The notes under the pieces were generated by a model, which worked only from the letters and a program-made list of their open reading frames with translations, did not search any database and was not told the origin of the DNA. Both the position numbers and the translations under genes were made by a program. A stretch of DNA of 64,000 nt from Struthidea cinerea. Lineage: Eukaryota; Chordata; Aves; Passeriformes; Corcoracidae. The stretch is from the NCBI GenBank assembly GCA_013397865.1, contig VZTI01003251.1:1311116-1375115 (forward strand), in the 5' to 3' direction. This document shows, one piece after another, positions 39,836 through 52,621 of the stretch; the stretch's first letter is position 1; every line of letters begins with the position of its first letter.

Positions 39836-42800
39836 AAAAACTGATCAGGACAACATATTAAATTGACGTTATTCAAGTAAACAGGTAAAAAATGTTTTTC
39901 AAAGTGTAATTTTAGATTTTAAAATATTTCTGGTGGGTTTTGTTTAGCAGCACAGAAATATTAGTGTTTCATCTAAGCCCACAAATACCCTTAAACAGGA
40001 TGAAAGGAAGCACAAAATGCCCTTCAGGTTTAGAGTGAATTTGAATTCAATGAATTAAAATCAACATGATTAACTCACAGGTGAAGGGCTTCTGAGACCC
40101 TGAAATGTATGGCTGCAGATTTTGCATAAAAATGAAGTAATGAGTTAAGAATCAGGTAGGAGTTTGCCTGACACATTAATGAATTCTGTTTGTGCCTCCT
40201 GGTTTCAGTAGGGAAGGCACGAGATCCACTGTGCATGTGGGTGTGAGGTGTGAAGACTGAGAGATCAGGCTGTTCTTCACTGGTGCAAAATGGACGTTCT
40301 GAAATGAGGAAGACTATTTCAAAATATTATACCTGATATCAAGTATGAACTGCAACCAGCTCTTACTGAAAGTGCACTGGTTTCCTTCCTAGCTGCACAC
40401 AATTTTACATGGTGCAATTTCCAAACCTTTGCAACATGAGGTTTGGTTGGGGATTTTTAAAATCTGAGCATGAACTGCACTAAGGATCTGCTCCCCCATC
40501 ACTCCCTCACACATCCCTATTTAAGTCAAAAGGTGTTTTTCCACATTTGGAATCCAAACCTAGACCAGGTAATAATAAGCTAAGCAAAAATTTTCTTCTT
40601 GCAGATGAAGAACTTGAAACCAAGTTCTGCTCCAAAACACACTTGCAATGAGCAGTAGACAAAATCTGACCCTACAGAATTTAGTGTTTCTTGGTTAAGG
40701 TGGAAAAATTCATAATTATCCAACATTCCCTTTCAGAAAAAGCTCAGGAATCACTTCCAACAAATGATTCCAAGGTATTTTTTTTTGTTGTAAGTTTTAG
40801 TTAGAGCAGTATAAATTTAGAAAAGAAGCCTAATACCACACTCATCCCTCGGTGGAAATCTCCACATCACCAGTACTAGCAAGCACAAAAGCCTGTGCAT
40901 GGAGAGAATTGATTGTGCCTTACCCACCACTGCTGAATCCTGCCTGGCGTGCAAAACCCATTTTGGAACCTGCCCAGTCTGCATGGGAGAACACATGGGT
41001 GGCCACTGGTGCACACACCAGCTGCTCTTCCCTGGGAATTTTGTTCTGGAGGTGTCCTTCCTCAGCAGCCTTAAGTAACAAGTTTAAGGACCAGATGTGG
41101 ATCACATGAGCTGCCACTGAGTTTAAGGTCAGCCACCAGGCCAATAGAGCCTCTCTGGCAAAGGTTTTTCAAACCAGTATGAAAAGCCATGCTGTTCCTA
41201 TGACTTGGTTCTTACAGCAAGCATCGATTCCAGCTCTTTTGGACAGGAACTCTCCAACCTGTTTTCATGTGTCCCAGCACAAAGCAATCCTGACCCAAAC
41301 AAGTCCTTTAGCCCCTTCTGTAACAGGTATCAAACACTACAATAAATGCTGCTAGAAGATTTCTAGATGTGGGAGGTTTGGAAAGGAGAGAAGAAAACCA
41401 CTTAAAATAAAGCACTGCTGAAATGTGTCCCACAGCCTGGGGAGATTACTCACGCATGACTGGGTTGGAAGGTGTATGCACGCACGCCTGTGTATACTGT
41501 ATATATATTTAGGTTAACAAGTTTAAACTATTAATAAACAGCATCTTATGGTATTTGGTAATTAAAATATCAGGCTTGTGTCATTCAAAATAGTGCAACC
41601 TACATAGCAATATACAGGAAAATTACACACATTCTTCCTATTACCATTAATATGCTCGTGCATATCAAGATAACAGGATACCCTTTTCCATAGGATTAAC
41701 CATTTGCATATTTAATTGTATTCTTTGGCCCATTTTCCTGTGAAACCTCGTATGAAAACATAAAGACTTTGGCTTTAAAAGAAAAAGAAAACTCCCGGTT
41801 TTTCAGTTACTTTCAGAAACTTAAGTAGAATTCAAATTACTTTAGTTAAAAATTATCATCTCCTCCAGAAACTGCAGACCCCTGTCACAGACCCCCCCCA
41901 CTAGTGTGGCTGTGAACCTCCAATTCCTTTTTATTTTCACTTTTGAAGATCATTTACACTTCTATTGTTGCACAGCACATCCTCCAAAAGTGTTCTGGAC
42001 TCCTCTAATCTCGTCCCAGCTGGGAACAAGGAAGGTCCCCGTCCCCAGGAGCACGGAAAGGCAGAGCAGCCTCGTCAGGGCCTTCAACTGCATCACTACG
42101 AGTCCAAGTTCAGGGTTTGCAATGTGAGACAGAAGCCAAAATACATTCCCAAAAGGTTTTTGCCATTAAATACCATTATTAAACGAGCTCAGGAAAAAAA
42201 CTTATCAGACAAAAGAATGCTGCAGTAATGATGTAACACAAATCTCTTCAAAGCGGTTATTCTTATGTACTGGAATGCACAAAACAAATTTTAAAATGTA
42301 ATCTCATAATGCATTTGCTGAGAAAAACATATCATTTCTTCTAATAGTACCAGAAGTGCAAAACAAGACATTCTCCATTAAAATTTCATGTCACTGTAAA
42401 TATTACCATTTTCCCACATTAAAGCTTAGTACCATTTCTGAGAAGTGAGAAACTTTCATCAATTCCCAAGCAAAGTATCATCTCACTTGGAACTTTACAG
42501 TGCACTGAATAAGTATCACAATATTTATTGGTATTTATTTTCACAGTTTTCTAACGTGCACAGAAATATAATTTTTGAAATATATTAGTGAAAACAAATA
42601 CTAATACAAAAGGGAAAGGACAAAACATCTAGGAGTATAACTGCTTATCACCACTACTTTTTAAGAGTTGGAGAGTCAAAACCATCTCTCTTTTAAATAT
42701 GTAATACTATATTTAGTGTGGTTATCTATTAATAAAGGTATTGCATGACAATGTTACAGCATGGTTATATTCTCTACTAATTTAGCCTTGTTTTCAATAC

Positions 42801-44703
42801 AGGTAAAGAATTAAGCAAAAGGAGTAAAAATTGTCATTTAAGCGCAAAACAACAAAAACCTGGTAAATAGTGAGGTAACTTATTTTTACTTATATTATTT
42901 CTGGTTCTTAAATTATAGATATGACAAAATCATCACAAAAACAGCAGTGGATTCTTACAGCTGTTAGAATGGCAGAACTTTTTAAAAAAAAAACAGTTTA
43001 AATCATGGCAGATACATTCTGCAGTATGGAACAAAAAAGCTCATGATCCCACGAGGAGAACCAAGTGCATCTTCACTGCATTGCAGGGTGATGCACACCT
43101 ATATTCCTGGCTTCCAAAGGTGCAGGACTTTGGAAGAGCACATATTTTTAGAGCGCATACTCTGTACACAGGTCGAGAGAAGCAGGGGGGAAAAAAAGTT
43201 AAAGCTTGAGTGAGGGAAATAAATGAAGAGCTTATTTACAGAGAGTGCAGTAAAGCCCCCCCAGCAGAGCAGGGAGAAGCAGGGCAGGATTGCAGCTCCC
43301 CTTGAGTCGGGCAAAGACACCAGAGAGCACAAGCAGCCAGCTCCCCTCTGACAGACACTGCTGTGACACGGGAATGGGGGTGAGCATGGGAGCGGCTCAC
43401 AATGACAGCTGAGGAACTCGACAGGAGTTTTGCACCACGTACAGTATGTGCACATCAGACAGAGACTCTGCATGACCAGAAAGATGTAAGAGACAGGACG
43501 ATTGTGAGGCTACTCCCATTTAACCACAGCTTCACAGTTGGCTCCAGCCAGAGCACATCGAGCCTTTCCTCTATCACACCACGTCCCTGTCTGTACTTAT
43601 ATCCATATCACAAAGAAATACACAGCTGTGATTAAACTGAGCTCCCTCAAATGCTGACATGTTGCTAAGACATTTAAATAAGACGGTACAGGTGAGTTTG
43701 GGCAGGGAAATGGCTCGTATCATAAGTCACACTTTGAAAGCCTTTATGTTCTTTCAGAAGTTCCTTCAGCACTGCTAAGTTTGGAAGGCTCAGCTCTCAA
43801 TAGGAAGGAAGTTTAGATTAACAAAAAAGAAAAAATCATTGCTAAGAAAATAATTTAAGTCTATCACTGGAAAACTGTTTTTATGTTGCAAACCAGACTG
43901 CCCTACACAGGAAAGGTATCTGCTTTAAAAGGACTTTTGAGTTAAGATAGGACCACAGCTGGGAAAGTTTAGCAAGGGAATGTATGACATTCATCTTGAA
44001 AGAAGCACACAATGTGATGATTAACACTTGACACAATCTAGCCAAGCCACAGGATAGTTATTCTTTTATATTATCTAGGAGAGGTTTTTTTCACAGAAGT
44101 TCTGTTTTCACTAGGTTTTATATATCAACATCTTAAATGCAAAGTAAAATAACAAAAAAAATTCACCTCTTGAATTCTTCCTAAATCCAGGCAGATTCTC
44201 AGACCCTTAGATTTGAGACACAATTTCTGTTCTACATTGATAAACCCAGCAAGGGAGGGAAGAGTATCAAAATCTTCCCCATCTCTAAGGTGCACATGCT
44301 ACACTGCAGAAATATGAAAATAGCGAGTTATTTCACAAGGAATAGATTCTGACACTTTTCTCCCGTGCTGGGTGGTCACATGGTATAAAGCAAATGATTA
44401 TCCCAACTATGCAGGGGGTACTGCAAACCCCACAAAAAAAACCTATTTGCATGAGCACAGGGACCTGTAACACCTCCAAGGCTGAAACTGGTACTCACTT
44501 GCAGATTTACCTGGCAGATTTTGGAGGCTGGGGATAAACAGACCATTGCTTTTCTGAGCCCTACTAACTGAGATATCTGAGTTAGGAGCCTATACTTTCT
44601 AAAAAGTCAACAGAGAGGTAATATCTTTCTGGACACATCCCCCACAGAACTGCTCCCAACCCCTCAGTCCTCTGCACTTCCATCCAGAGGGAGCTTGCTT
44701 TCT

Positions 44704-44730
44704 CTTGCTTTCTCTCTCTCTCTCTCCCCA
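44704..44730. repeat. TC microsatellite in inferred 3' UTR
   Basis: The plus strand shows eight TC units (44,711-44,726) after a TTGCTT stretch; the transcript would read GA repeats. It lies in the inferred GRIN2A 3' UTR. Confidence 0.85.
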
Positions 44731-47700
44731 CTGGTAACAGAAGAGCTGTGCCTTCCAGCACAGAAACCCAAAGCTACACACACAGCTCTAGCTTTTGCTT
44801 CCTTTAAAACTGTATAAAAAGATTTGTTTTCATCAGGAAAAATAAACCACACCTGATGTCCCTTGTGAGCCTTATTTCACCTCTTAAGTGTTCCTGAAAG
44901 ACCATAAAGAGACATGTATTTATGAGATGCTGCCAAAACACAGTGAGCTGGTGGTGATTTCATTTCTGTTTGTCCACAGCACTCTTTCTCCTAACCAGGC
45001 TTCTTAGATAGCAGAATAATGAATTCTGAGCAAAAGCTGCAAAAACATTAAATTAAATTTTCCAGAAATGCAAGATCTCTTAATTTTCCTTAATTTTATC
45101 TTATATATTAAAATATCTTATTTCCATGCTTTTAAATTAGTGGGTGGCTACACTGTTCTAAGAAACACAAGCAGAACACAAAATCTATTTCAGAGAAAAA
45201 AGGAAAATTTACTGTGGTGAAAAGGGAAAGACAAAAACATGAAGAATTTCTACAATATCTTTAAAAGAGGAAAAAAAGCAAGAGGCAGGTATGTCTATGT
45301 AGCTGTTTTTACCTCCATGTACCTACTGCATTCCTCAGCAATTCAATATCCTGCCTCCACAAAAGGTGTCGTCCAGGAGCAGTGTAACACTACAGGACAT
45401 GCTACCAAGAATGCCCATATCATTTACAGCCTGATTCAGTTCCAGCTGGAGTCACAGGAAATCTTGGTGATAGGAATGACCAACAAACTGCTAGAGCTGT
45501 AATCAGGAAAATGTAACAAGTCACCAGCACCATCCAGAAAGGTACAGAAAGGATGGCCACTTATGCAGGAAGATTCTTTTCTCCTCTTCAAGTATAGCAG
45601 CAGCTAGAGTGAGAGAGAGGGAAATACAGAAAGTCTTGATCTCAGTTTAATTGAAAGTCAGTGCAAATATATCAACAAAGCTCAGGCAAAATTCAGAATT
45701 CCACGCGCTCTACGGCTGAGCCTCACAAGCTGTGGCTTGTGGCTCTGTTGAAGATTTTTCTTCAACTTCTCAGCTGCTTCTTCTTTACACGAGCACATCT
45801 GCAACCACACCAGCTACTGCCTACAGCCCTGCCTCAGCTCTCCTTCCCCTTTATCGACTCGGATTTATGCCAAGATCAAAACAACAAATGCATGCAGACT
45901 CTGACTCCCTCTACTTTCAGTGTCTGGTGGGGTTTTTTCCTCCTTTATGGAAGCATCTTATATTTCCATGTGAACAACTGCTGTGCAACATTATCAAGTC
46001 TTCCCTCTGCCTTTTTATTTTGGTTTAGGGCAGGTGGTTGTATTGAATATTGCAGATAATAATAATAAATCTCTACAGTCACCAGAAATCTACTCAAATC
46101 AGAAAAAGCAAACACTGCAATATATTTCACTGTAGCTAATTTGCTTGTACATTTCACAGAAAGATAAATCCACCTGGGTTGAGGATGTTTACAACTGAAT
46201 CTCAAGAGGGAAAATGTAAATGGGAATTTTTCTTTCCCACAACTTCACATACAGTACTTGTATAAATATTGAATTATGTGTGTCTGGTTAGATAGAGATG
46301 ATGATACAAAAGACTTGGAGTGATCAACAAATACTTTGAGTGCTTTATGATGATGTGAAAGACAAGAGCCACCACTGAGTTTTATGATTTACTTGGTAAA
46401 ATGCTCAACTTCCATGGCAGGATTTGGCATGACATCCGCAAATATCGTATCTGCTGAAACACACCAGATAGTTCAAAACACTTCAGATTTTAGTTAATAT
46501 ACTATGACTTGGATTGGATATTAAAATTTGCCTGAAATATTTTTATTACACTCATTACAACATTACGCCTTCAGTGCATTTGCCTTCCTGTAGACTTAAG
46601 AGCAAAGCATACTTGTGACTTTGGGAAAAGGTTTGGGTTCATGACCAGTAGTGTTTATCCCACAGGCATCCCAACCCTGCTTAGCTCACACAACTATTCC
46701 TAAGAAATCTGAGTCTCTCTAAGGGCAGGTAAGGAACTTCTGTTTATAAAAACTCCTTCCAGTGAGGAACCAGAAAGCATCCCATGTGAATCAGGGCCAA
46801 TAATTACGACCAAATGTTGAATAAAGAATACCCAAAACATATTTTTACCTGAATTGCATAGAGATACCCATAGATATGCTTTCTGATCATACTTATAATA
46901 AAGTATACTGAGATTTTTGGAAGCTGGAAAGAGACTCGGAAGCCCAAATCTCATTACATTTCATTCCTTAAAAAATATCATTCTTCACCATTACAGTGAA
47001 GATACAAAACATTTGCAAATACCAAGAACTCATTCTGGACTTCGATAGCCAAAGTCAGTTTAAATCTGTTTAATAAAAAAAAAGCTGTAAACAAAATTCA
47101 AGAAGCTTTATTTTGACTATCCCTACACATCATTTATATTATCTCCCATTGCAACTCTGCTCTGCAGTATGCTGTTCTAAATTAAACACCTTGCATACTG
47201 CACCTCTGGCATGCAGATGCTTCAATTACAGCTGACAGGCACGACTCTGCTGAAAAGAGTTTCAGTTTAGAGAAAAGTTAGGGTAATATTCACATTTTCC
47301 AATTCACAGTGGTAATGGTTTCCCTGCTCACTGTTCTTCAGTGAAATGGAGGGAATAATGCTTGAAGAATCTAAATTTCCTCTACACAAAAATCCTAAAG
47401 CAGTTCTCAGAGTAGCAGGAAAATGGGAGAGCACCACCTCAGGAACACTTTCAGTAGTTAAATGTATTAGCAATTATATTTGCTTCTTTAGTTGAAAAGC
47501 TGTACACTCTTCCCCTGAAAGGCTTCCTCTCTTCCCTTTCACGCTCCCTTAGCGTTAAAATCTAGTGGGGTTTTTTTTCTTCCAGTGAGGGTAAGGAGGG
47601 GTGTGTAGCAAACATTTTATTTGTGAAATAATCCGATTGACATTTATAGAAGGAAAAGTCATATAACACTGCATCCCTGTTATGTGAATCCCTTTGTATA

Positions 47701-48990
47701 GCAGTAAGTGATAATAAAGATACTGTTTCTTAGTTATGTGTGCATATATTCAGTTTATATAACAGACTTGATTGGAGAGGTTAGAAAAATGGTCTGATGT
47801 TCAACAAATATGCACAACACCGTGGAAGGAAGAAGTCCTTCCAAAGGTGTTAATCCTTCTCTGTGTATGCAAATAAATGGTACCGTGCTCCTCACTGATC
47901 ACACTGAGCTTATGGCTGTCGGTGTTTGATACTGTATTAACAGCTTTAATACTATTAATATACAATTAATTAGTTGTCACTAATACACTATGAACAAAGA
48001 ACTACAGTGGGTTGGGATTTGGTTTGGGAAGTGAAAGAATAAAAGAAATACTATACAGCCCTGAGTAATCACCAGTAAGGGGCAAATGCAAACTTACGTA
48101 CACATTAGGCCTCAAGGTTACTAATAAAGTCCACAGCTCCATAGTAAGTGCCATATAGTGATATCTAAAAATATATACTCTGGATTAGGCAGCTGTGAAA
48201 TTTCTGACAAGATTGCTGCAAACCTTTCAATGAACTTACTTTGTAATGGTAAGTGCATGTGCAATATAAGAAAAGCATTTGTACATGAACATTAACCAAT
48301 ATCCATGGGGCTTCCTTTTGGTACACAGCAGTTCACATGTTTGGGGTTACTGCCTTCCCATCTACTGTCTGTCAGTCCAGAAGGAACATACTAATTTTGT
48401 GCTAACACACTGTTTTTTACTTATTAAGGTCCTGGGGTTTGGGGTTTTTTTTAGTTATTATTTGGCTTTGAAAATTAATTTGAAGCTAAAATATATTTTT
48501 GGAAGTCTTAGCTTTCTGTTCTCTTTTAGAGTCTTACTTTTGAATCTGTGCAAATGCATCCCTATTTCTTGTTGTCTGTGTCATACTACATGCATACCAT
48601 ATTGCTTATCCAGTACTAGAAAATCATTAAACATTTCTAAGGACAAAAGTACATTGAATGATACTTAGCAACATAAATTAGAATAACTGAAATAGTAAAA
48701 TAATTAGGTACAAAACAGCATAGTTGCCAACATATATTGGGGCTATTTCAGTACAACTTGCCATTTATATATAAAGCATACATAAATGGCTATTTTTTAT
48801 CCTTTTCAACAAGACATTTTAAAAGGATAGTTCAGAGCATACCAGTTTACCTATTCATGTACGAAAGTACATTGGGAAAGGGAGAGGTTTACGTATCATT
48901 TACCAGAGCAGGATACTGTTAAAGGAAAAATTCTCCCTCTAAGATGGTGGCAACTATTCTTTCCCTATAGATAAAGTGTTCATGGAAAAT

Positions 48991-50781
48991 TTAAACGTCT
49001 GATTCAATGCTAGGCCTTTTCTTATACACACGTGTATTGCTACAGGAATTTAAAACCCTTGGAGTTGAGTACAAGCTATTCCTATTTGCAACATAAGGCA
49101 AAACATGCTCTGAAATGTACATGTCATTATGGATCCGACCATCCCTGGAAAAGTATGATGCTGTAGACTGTATGGATGACCTTAAATAATTATCATTTCT
49201 TCCTCTTGTTGGCAATGAATGTTTATAAAGATCAGCTGGACTTCGCCTAAGAGATAAATGCTGGTCATCACGATAGGAGTGCAGGAAGGGGTTATCATCC
49301 GAGTGAACAGCATACAGGGACTTGCTCCGCTTACTGTCCTCCAGAGCATGAGTTAAAAGTGAGGCCTTGTTGCTCAACAGTTTGCTTGAGGGAACACTAA
49401 ACATGCTTGCATATGGACTACTTTGAAGAAATTTCTCTCTTTCTTTCAAGCTTATACTACGAGAAGGTCTTCCAATATCAATTTCCCTGGACTTATCAGC
49501 GATATTATCAAAAGAGTGCTGCCTGCTAATCCTCAGTTTATTCTTTCTATGATATTGCAGAGCACTACTTTGTGACCAAGTACGCTCATATATTTCTTCA
49601 GGAAGTGATAAGTTCGTTGTATCCTGCAGCATCTGATCTTCCTCAATATCATAGAGGTTCCCCATCCGCAAGCATGCATCGCATTTATAGGGAGATCTGG
49701 TTGTGTAGTGTCCCGCGTAAGTGGGCATGTTGGAGAGACAGCTCCTGCAGTGGGTGGAATTCTGCCTGTACCTATCGTTCATGTCACCTAGGGAAGCATT
49801 TTTTTCTTTGAGAGTGTAGTGCTTTGCATAAAGTTTATACTGGTCATTATTTGGAAGACTGTCTTCGTTATGTGATGGAGTCCTGTTAGCTTGTTCAGCT
49901 TTCCTGAAGTTGTCATTGTGATCTTGGTAAACATCAGGAAACTCTACAGTTTCTGGAAGGACAATGTTTTCGACGTACTGAGGTGTGTCCAAGCGGAATC
50001 CTGGCTCCTTGTCAGCATCAATCGTGTAGATTTTATCCCGTGGAGAGCCCTGTTTGGTTTTCAGATATGTCAGTTCCACTTCACTACAGTCTTTTGGGTA
50101 TTTTGATGCTACTGTCCTTTTTTTAAAATTGTCCTTGGTTTTGTGGTGCTTGTTGTTGGTTTCAGCTTCCATGTGGCAAGTAGCTCTGCTTGATGTCTCT
50201 GACACATCTGAATGGACAATCTCTTCAGGAAGGTATCTTTGGCTTTTCAATGAAAGCTGCCTGTTTTCCTCTGACCCGTTTTCTCTCTGGGAACCTTGGC
50301 CCTGACGGACAGATTCCTGACGTAAAGATTCAACAGATTTCATCCAAAGCTGCCTGGGTCTGGAGTTCACTTTTGCTTCTGTTGTTACTGCAACCTCCAC
50401 TGTATTTGGATTGGATTCATTCAGTGTGAGAGGATGCTGCCCTTGGAAAACATAGTTGTTCAGATTGTCCTTGTGTCGATTGCCAGGAAGTGTCTGCAGT
50501 TCACTTACGTTGTCACCAAAAAAGTTGTCCTTTGTCTGAAAGGGTCTGTTATCAGCAAATACCAAGTTTCCCTTATCCATGACCATGTCCATAATCAAAG
50601 AACCCCTCTGAATAAAATCAGCTGTTCTTTTGGGGGAGTCAATTCTTGAAGGATTGATATTCGTCATGTTTTTCGCTGTTCGCAGCAGTTTTAACATGTT
50701 GGTTTGTGAATTGGTCAAAGAAAAGTCAGGAGACTTCTTTTTCTCCTCAATGTGTACTCCATGAATGCAACTGTAAATACC
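48991..50781 (-). CDS. GRIN2A: GluN2A last coding exon: intracellular C-terminal domain to stop
   Basis: This 1,791-bp open exon starts after ...atattacag with GGT ATT TAC AGT (GIYS) and ends GAC GTT TAA. It encodes 596 residues, close to the roughly 599 of the human exon. The first ATG (50,718) is internal and is not a start. Visible motifs by exon residue are: Cys5, third member of palmitoylation cluster I; Cys345, 348, 367 and 370, cluster II, with the 3/19/3 spacing known in mammals; RISRQHS with Ser423, equivalent to Ser1291, a reported CaMKII/PKC-type site; and 593-596 ESDV, a class I PDZ ligand for PSD-95-family proteins. The tail is hydrophilic, rich in Ser, Asn, Asp and Arg, and has no membrane segment, as expected for the disordered tail. 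Ser423 is followed by Phe where I recall Tyr1292 in mammals. No frameshift or premature stop is seen. Confidence 0.98.
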   Translation of the reverse strand, partial: GIYSCIHGVHIEEKKKSPDFSLTNSQTNMLKLLRTAKNMTNINPSRIDSPKRTADFIQRGSLIMDMVMDKGNLVFADNRPFQTKDNFFGDNVSELQTLPGNRHKDNLNNYVFQGQHPLTLNESNPNTVEVAVTTEAKVNSRPRQLWMKSVESLRQESVRQGQGSQRENGSEENRQLSLKSQRYLPEEIVHSDVSETSSRATCHMEAETNNKHHKTKDNFKKRTVASKYPKDCSEVELTYLKTKQGSPRDKIYTIDADKEPGFRLDTPQYVENIVLPETVEFPDVYQDHNDNFRKAEQANRTPSHNEDSLPNNDQYKLYAKHYTLKEKNASLGDMNDRYRQNSTHCRSCLSNMPTYAGHYTTRSPYKCDACLRMGNLYDIEEDQMLQDTTNLSLPEEIYERTWSQSSALQYHRKNKLRISRQHSFDNIADKSREIDIGRPSRSISLKEREKFLQSSPYASMFSVPSSKLLSNKASLLTHALEDSKRSKSLYAVHSDDNPFLHSYRDDQHLSLRRSPADLYKHSLPTRGRNDNYLRSSIQSTASYFSRDGRIHNDMYISEHVLPYVANRNSLYSTPRVLNSCSNTRVYKKRPSIESDV

Positions 50782-52382
50782 CTGTAATATAAGTAATGTA
50801 AAACAAATTAAATCACTAGCTATAACTTTTTAAACTTCCATTTTACTTTTAATTAGCAATAAAGAACAATTAAACATTTTTTATCCAATTACTGGAAAGA
50901 TTAAAAGTACATCTCTATATTTTTATCATTTTCTTGCATTGAAATGGAGGAATATTTTCTGCTACATCTGTTAGACTTACAAAGGAGAAAAATTGCCAGC
51001 GTTTCACAAACCAGTGGTCTGTCTTGGCCTCCCCAGTTTATTCCAGAATACAAGATTAGAATGTACTCCAAAGGGTTCCCTAATCTCGTCACAAAATTAA
51101 ACTAACCTTCAGTAATAGATACTCTCTTATTTTAAACCAGTGATTAAGTTTCCCCTCAAACAAGTCTGTAGTGGGACTATTTTATTGGAGGTTAAGGCAC
51201 TCTTCACTTGTACTGAAATAAAAAGGCTTCTAGTCATCATATTTTAGCTTTTCTGATGCCTATCCCAGCACATATGAAAAAAAACCCAGCTCTTTCTAAA
51301 GCTGAATCTGAGCTGATTTTGAGCAAAAGGCTGAAGCCCATTTTCTCACTCCAGCCTCTTTGGTCACTCTTGTGAGCCCAATTGACATTTCCAGCCCTGT
51401 GAACTAGCAATTCTCAGACATTTACCTTTGACATAAGTACTCTTTTTCTCCTGCATTGCTTAGGAGAATGTCATATAAAAAAAGGCCAGAAATACAAAGT
51501 TCAAATATAAACGTGGAGGTTAAGGTGCATATGGTTCCTAGACAATCCCCAACAGAGTAGTGCAGACTATTTTTAATGCAGTTCCAAAATGATCCAATCT
51601 ACTCAACAGGGTAATTGCAGCACTCTTTAAAGCAATTAGCCATTTTAGTATCATTTTCAGTTCTCCTCAGCTATATAAAAAATCTAGAAAAATCACTTAC
51701 CTAATGAAAGTGCTATCTGTTTTAAAAATATATAAAGAAAAAACCCAACCAATTTGTCAAAAATATAAGAATAAGCCCACATTTCCCTTTTTTTTTTTAC
51801 AAGTATCAGTTTCTAGGATATGTAAATCCCCTTTGGGTCAGGTAAAGTTATCATTAAACCTTGCCTTAGTGTCTAACCAGACATAAATGATACTTGTGTT
51901 TGACCTTTTCTCATACAGTTTATTCAAGTTTGCGATCAAGAAAAGCTTATAAAAATATTCCACTGTATTTTTATAACTTAAAATTCTCTTGCTTAACAAA
52001 CCTGAGAGCTAATGTCTCTTATCAAATTAGTTTTTGGTTTTTTTGTTTTTTGTTTTTTTTTAAATGTGGAAATTAATACATTTCCCGCATCTGAGCTCTA
52101 CCATTTCTTCATCAAAATTGCCCCTTAATGTATTTGTTTTCAGCATTTGATTCCTGATTATCCTGGCATATGATAATTCATACCCTAAATAGTCCAATGG
52201 ATAAAGATTTCCCAAGGAGTGCAAGTGCATCCTAAGCCCATTGACTACTCCAGAGCATCACACTGATGGTCTACCATGTATTTTAAATGTCCAGGTGGGA
52301 ATAAAAGGAAGGATAATGTTTTAGGGAGGCAGTGTTTATTCTGTCTGTTGCCTGAAGGGGAAAAAATGAAAGTAGTACTGAC
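50782..52382 (-). other. GRIN2A: GRIN2A last intron (1.6 kb)
   Basis: This intron has donor gtcagt and acceptor ttacag on the minus strand. It is AT-rich and without recognisable repeats apart from short T/A runs near 51.79 and 52.05 kb. The polypyrimidine tract before the acceptor is interrupted by purines. I see no coding or RNA feature inside it. Confidence 0.93.
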
Positions 52383-52621
52383 CCTGCTGATTGAGAACAG
52401 CAATCCCGGCCTATCGGAGCAGACTCCAGTGAAGCAGAATCTAAGTTTCCAGTAAAACAAGTGCTCCCAGACAAAGGTTATTAAGCTGAGTGCCATGGCT
52501 GCTGCAAGCATATAAAACACTCCTGCCATGTTGTCGATGTCCAGCTGGCTGCTCATGACTTCATTCTTCTCGTTGTGACAAATACCAGTCAGCCACAGGG
52601 TTTCTAACTCTTCCATTTCCC
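52383..52621 (-). CDS. GRIN2A: GluN2A exon, second from last: end of S2, helix M4, membrane-proximal tail
   Basis: This 239-bp exon runs from acceptor ctccctag|GGGAAATGG to donor AGCAGG|gtcagt. Joined to the previous exon it gives 80 codons, beginning GEMEELE and ending LLFSISR in phase 0. Residues 1-31 finish the extracellular ligand-binding domain, with GICHNEK at 13-19 carrying the second disulphide cysteine. Residues about 32-58 are hydrophobic helix M4, which packs against the pore helices of a neighbouring subunit. KLRFCFTGVC follows at the inner membrane face. Its two cysteines (63 and 68) match the first two of the membrane-proximal palmitoylation cluster known in mammalian GluN2A; the third lies in the next exon. 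Against my memory of the human protein I see one M4 change, Ile to Val in LITFVWE. Confidence 0.97.

Larger units (their letters stand above)
38525..48990 (-). other. GRIN2A: inferred GRIN2A 3' UTR (about 10.4 kb)
   Basis: After the TAA at 48,991-48,993 there is no further coding potential on the minus strand. The sequence is AT-rich, with many U-rich and AU-rich stretches as expected of a long neuronal 3' UTR. Mammalian GRIN2A is known for a 3' UTR of many kilobases. Several AATAAA hexamers occur on the minus strand, including 47,621-47,616, 47,112-47,107, 42,539-42,534, 42,529-42,524 and 38,551-38,546, so shorter isoforms are possible. I place the distal end at the last of these because a U/GU-rich stretch follows it and sequence character changes soon after. 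The extent is inferred from sequence only. Two GC-richer patches lie inside it (38.87-39.01 and 43.08-43.42 kb). Confidence 0.5.

Noticed and set aside
41889..41899. C run, and the G run at 55,822-55,830, as G-quadruplex elements
   Set aside because: A single G or C run without three partners nearby does not make a quadruplex motif.
49572..50649. Five plus-strand open frames inside the GluN2A tail exon
   Set aside because: They are antisense shadows of a firmly identified coding exon with no recognisable domain.
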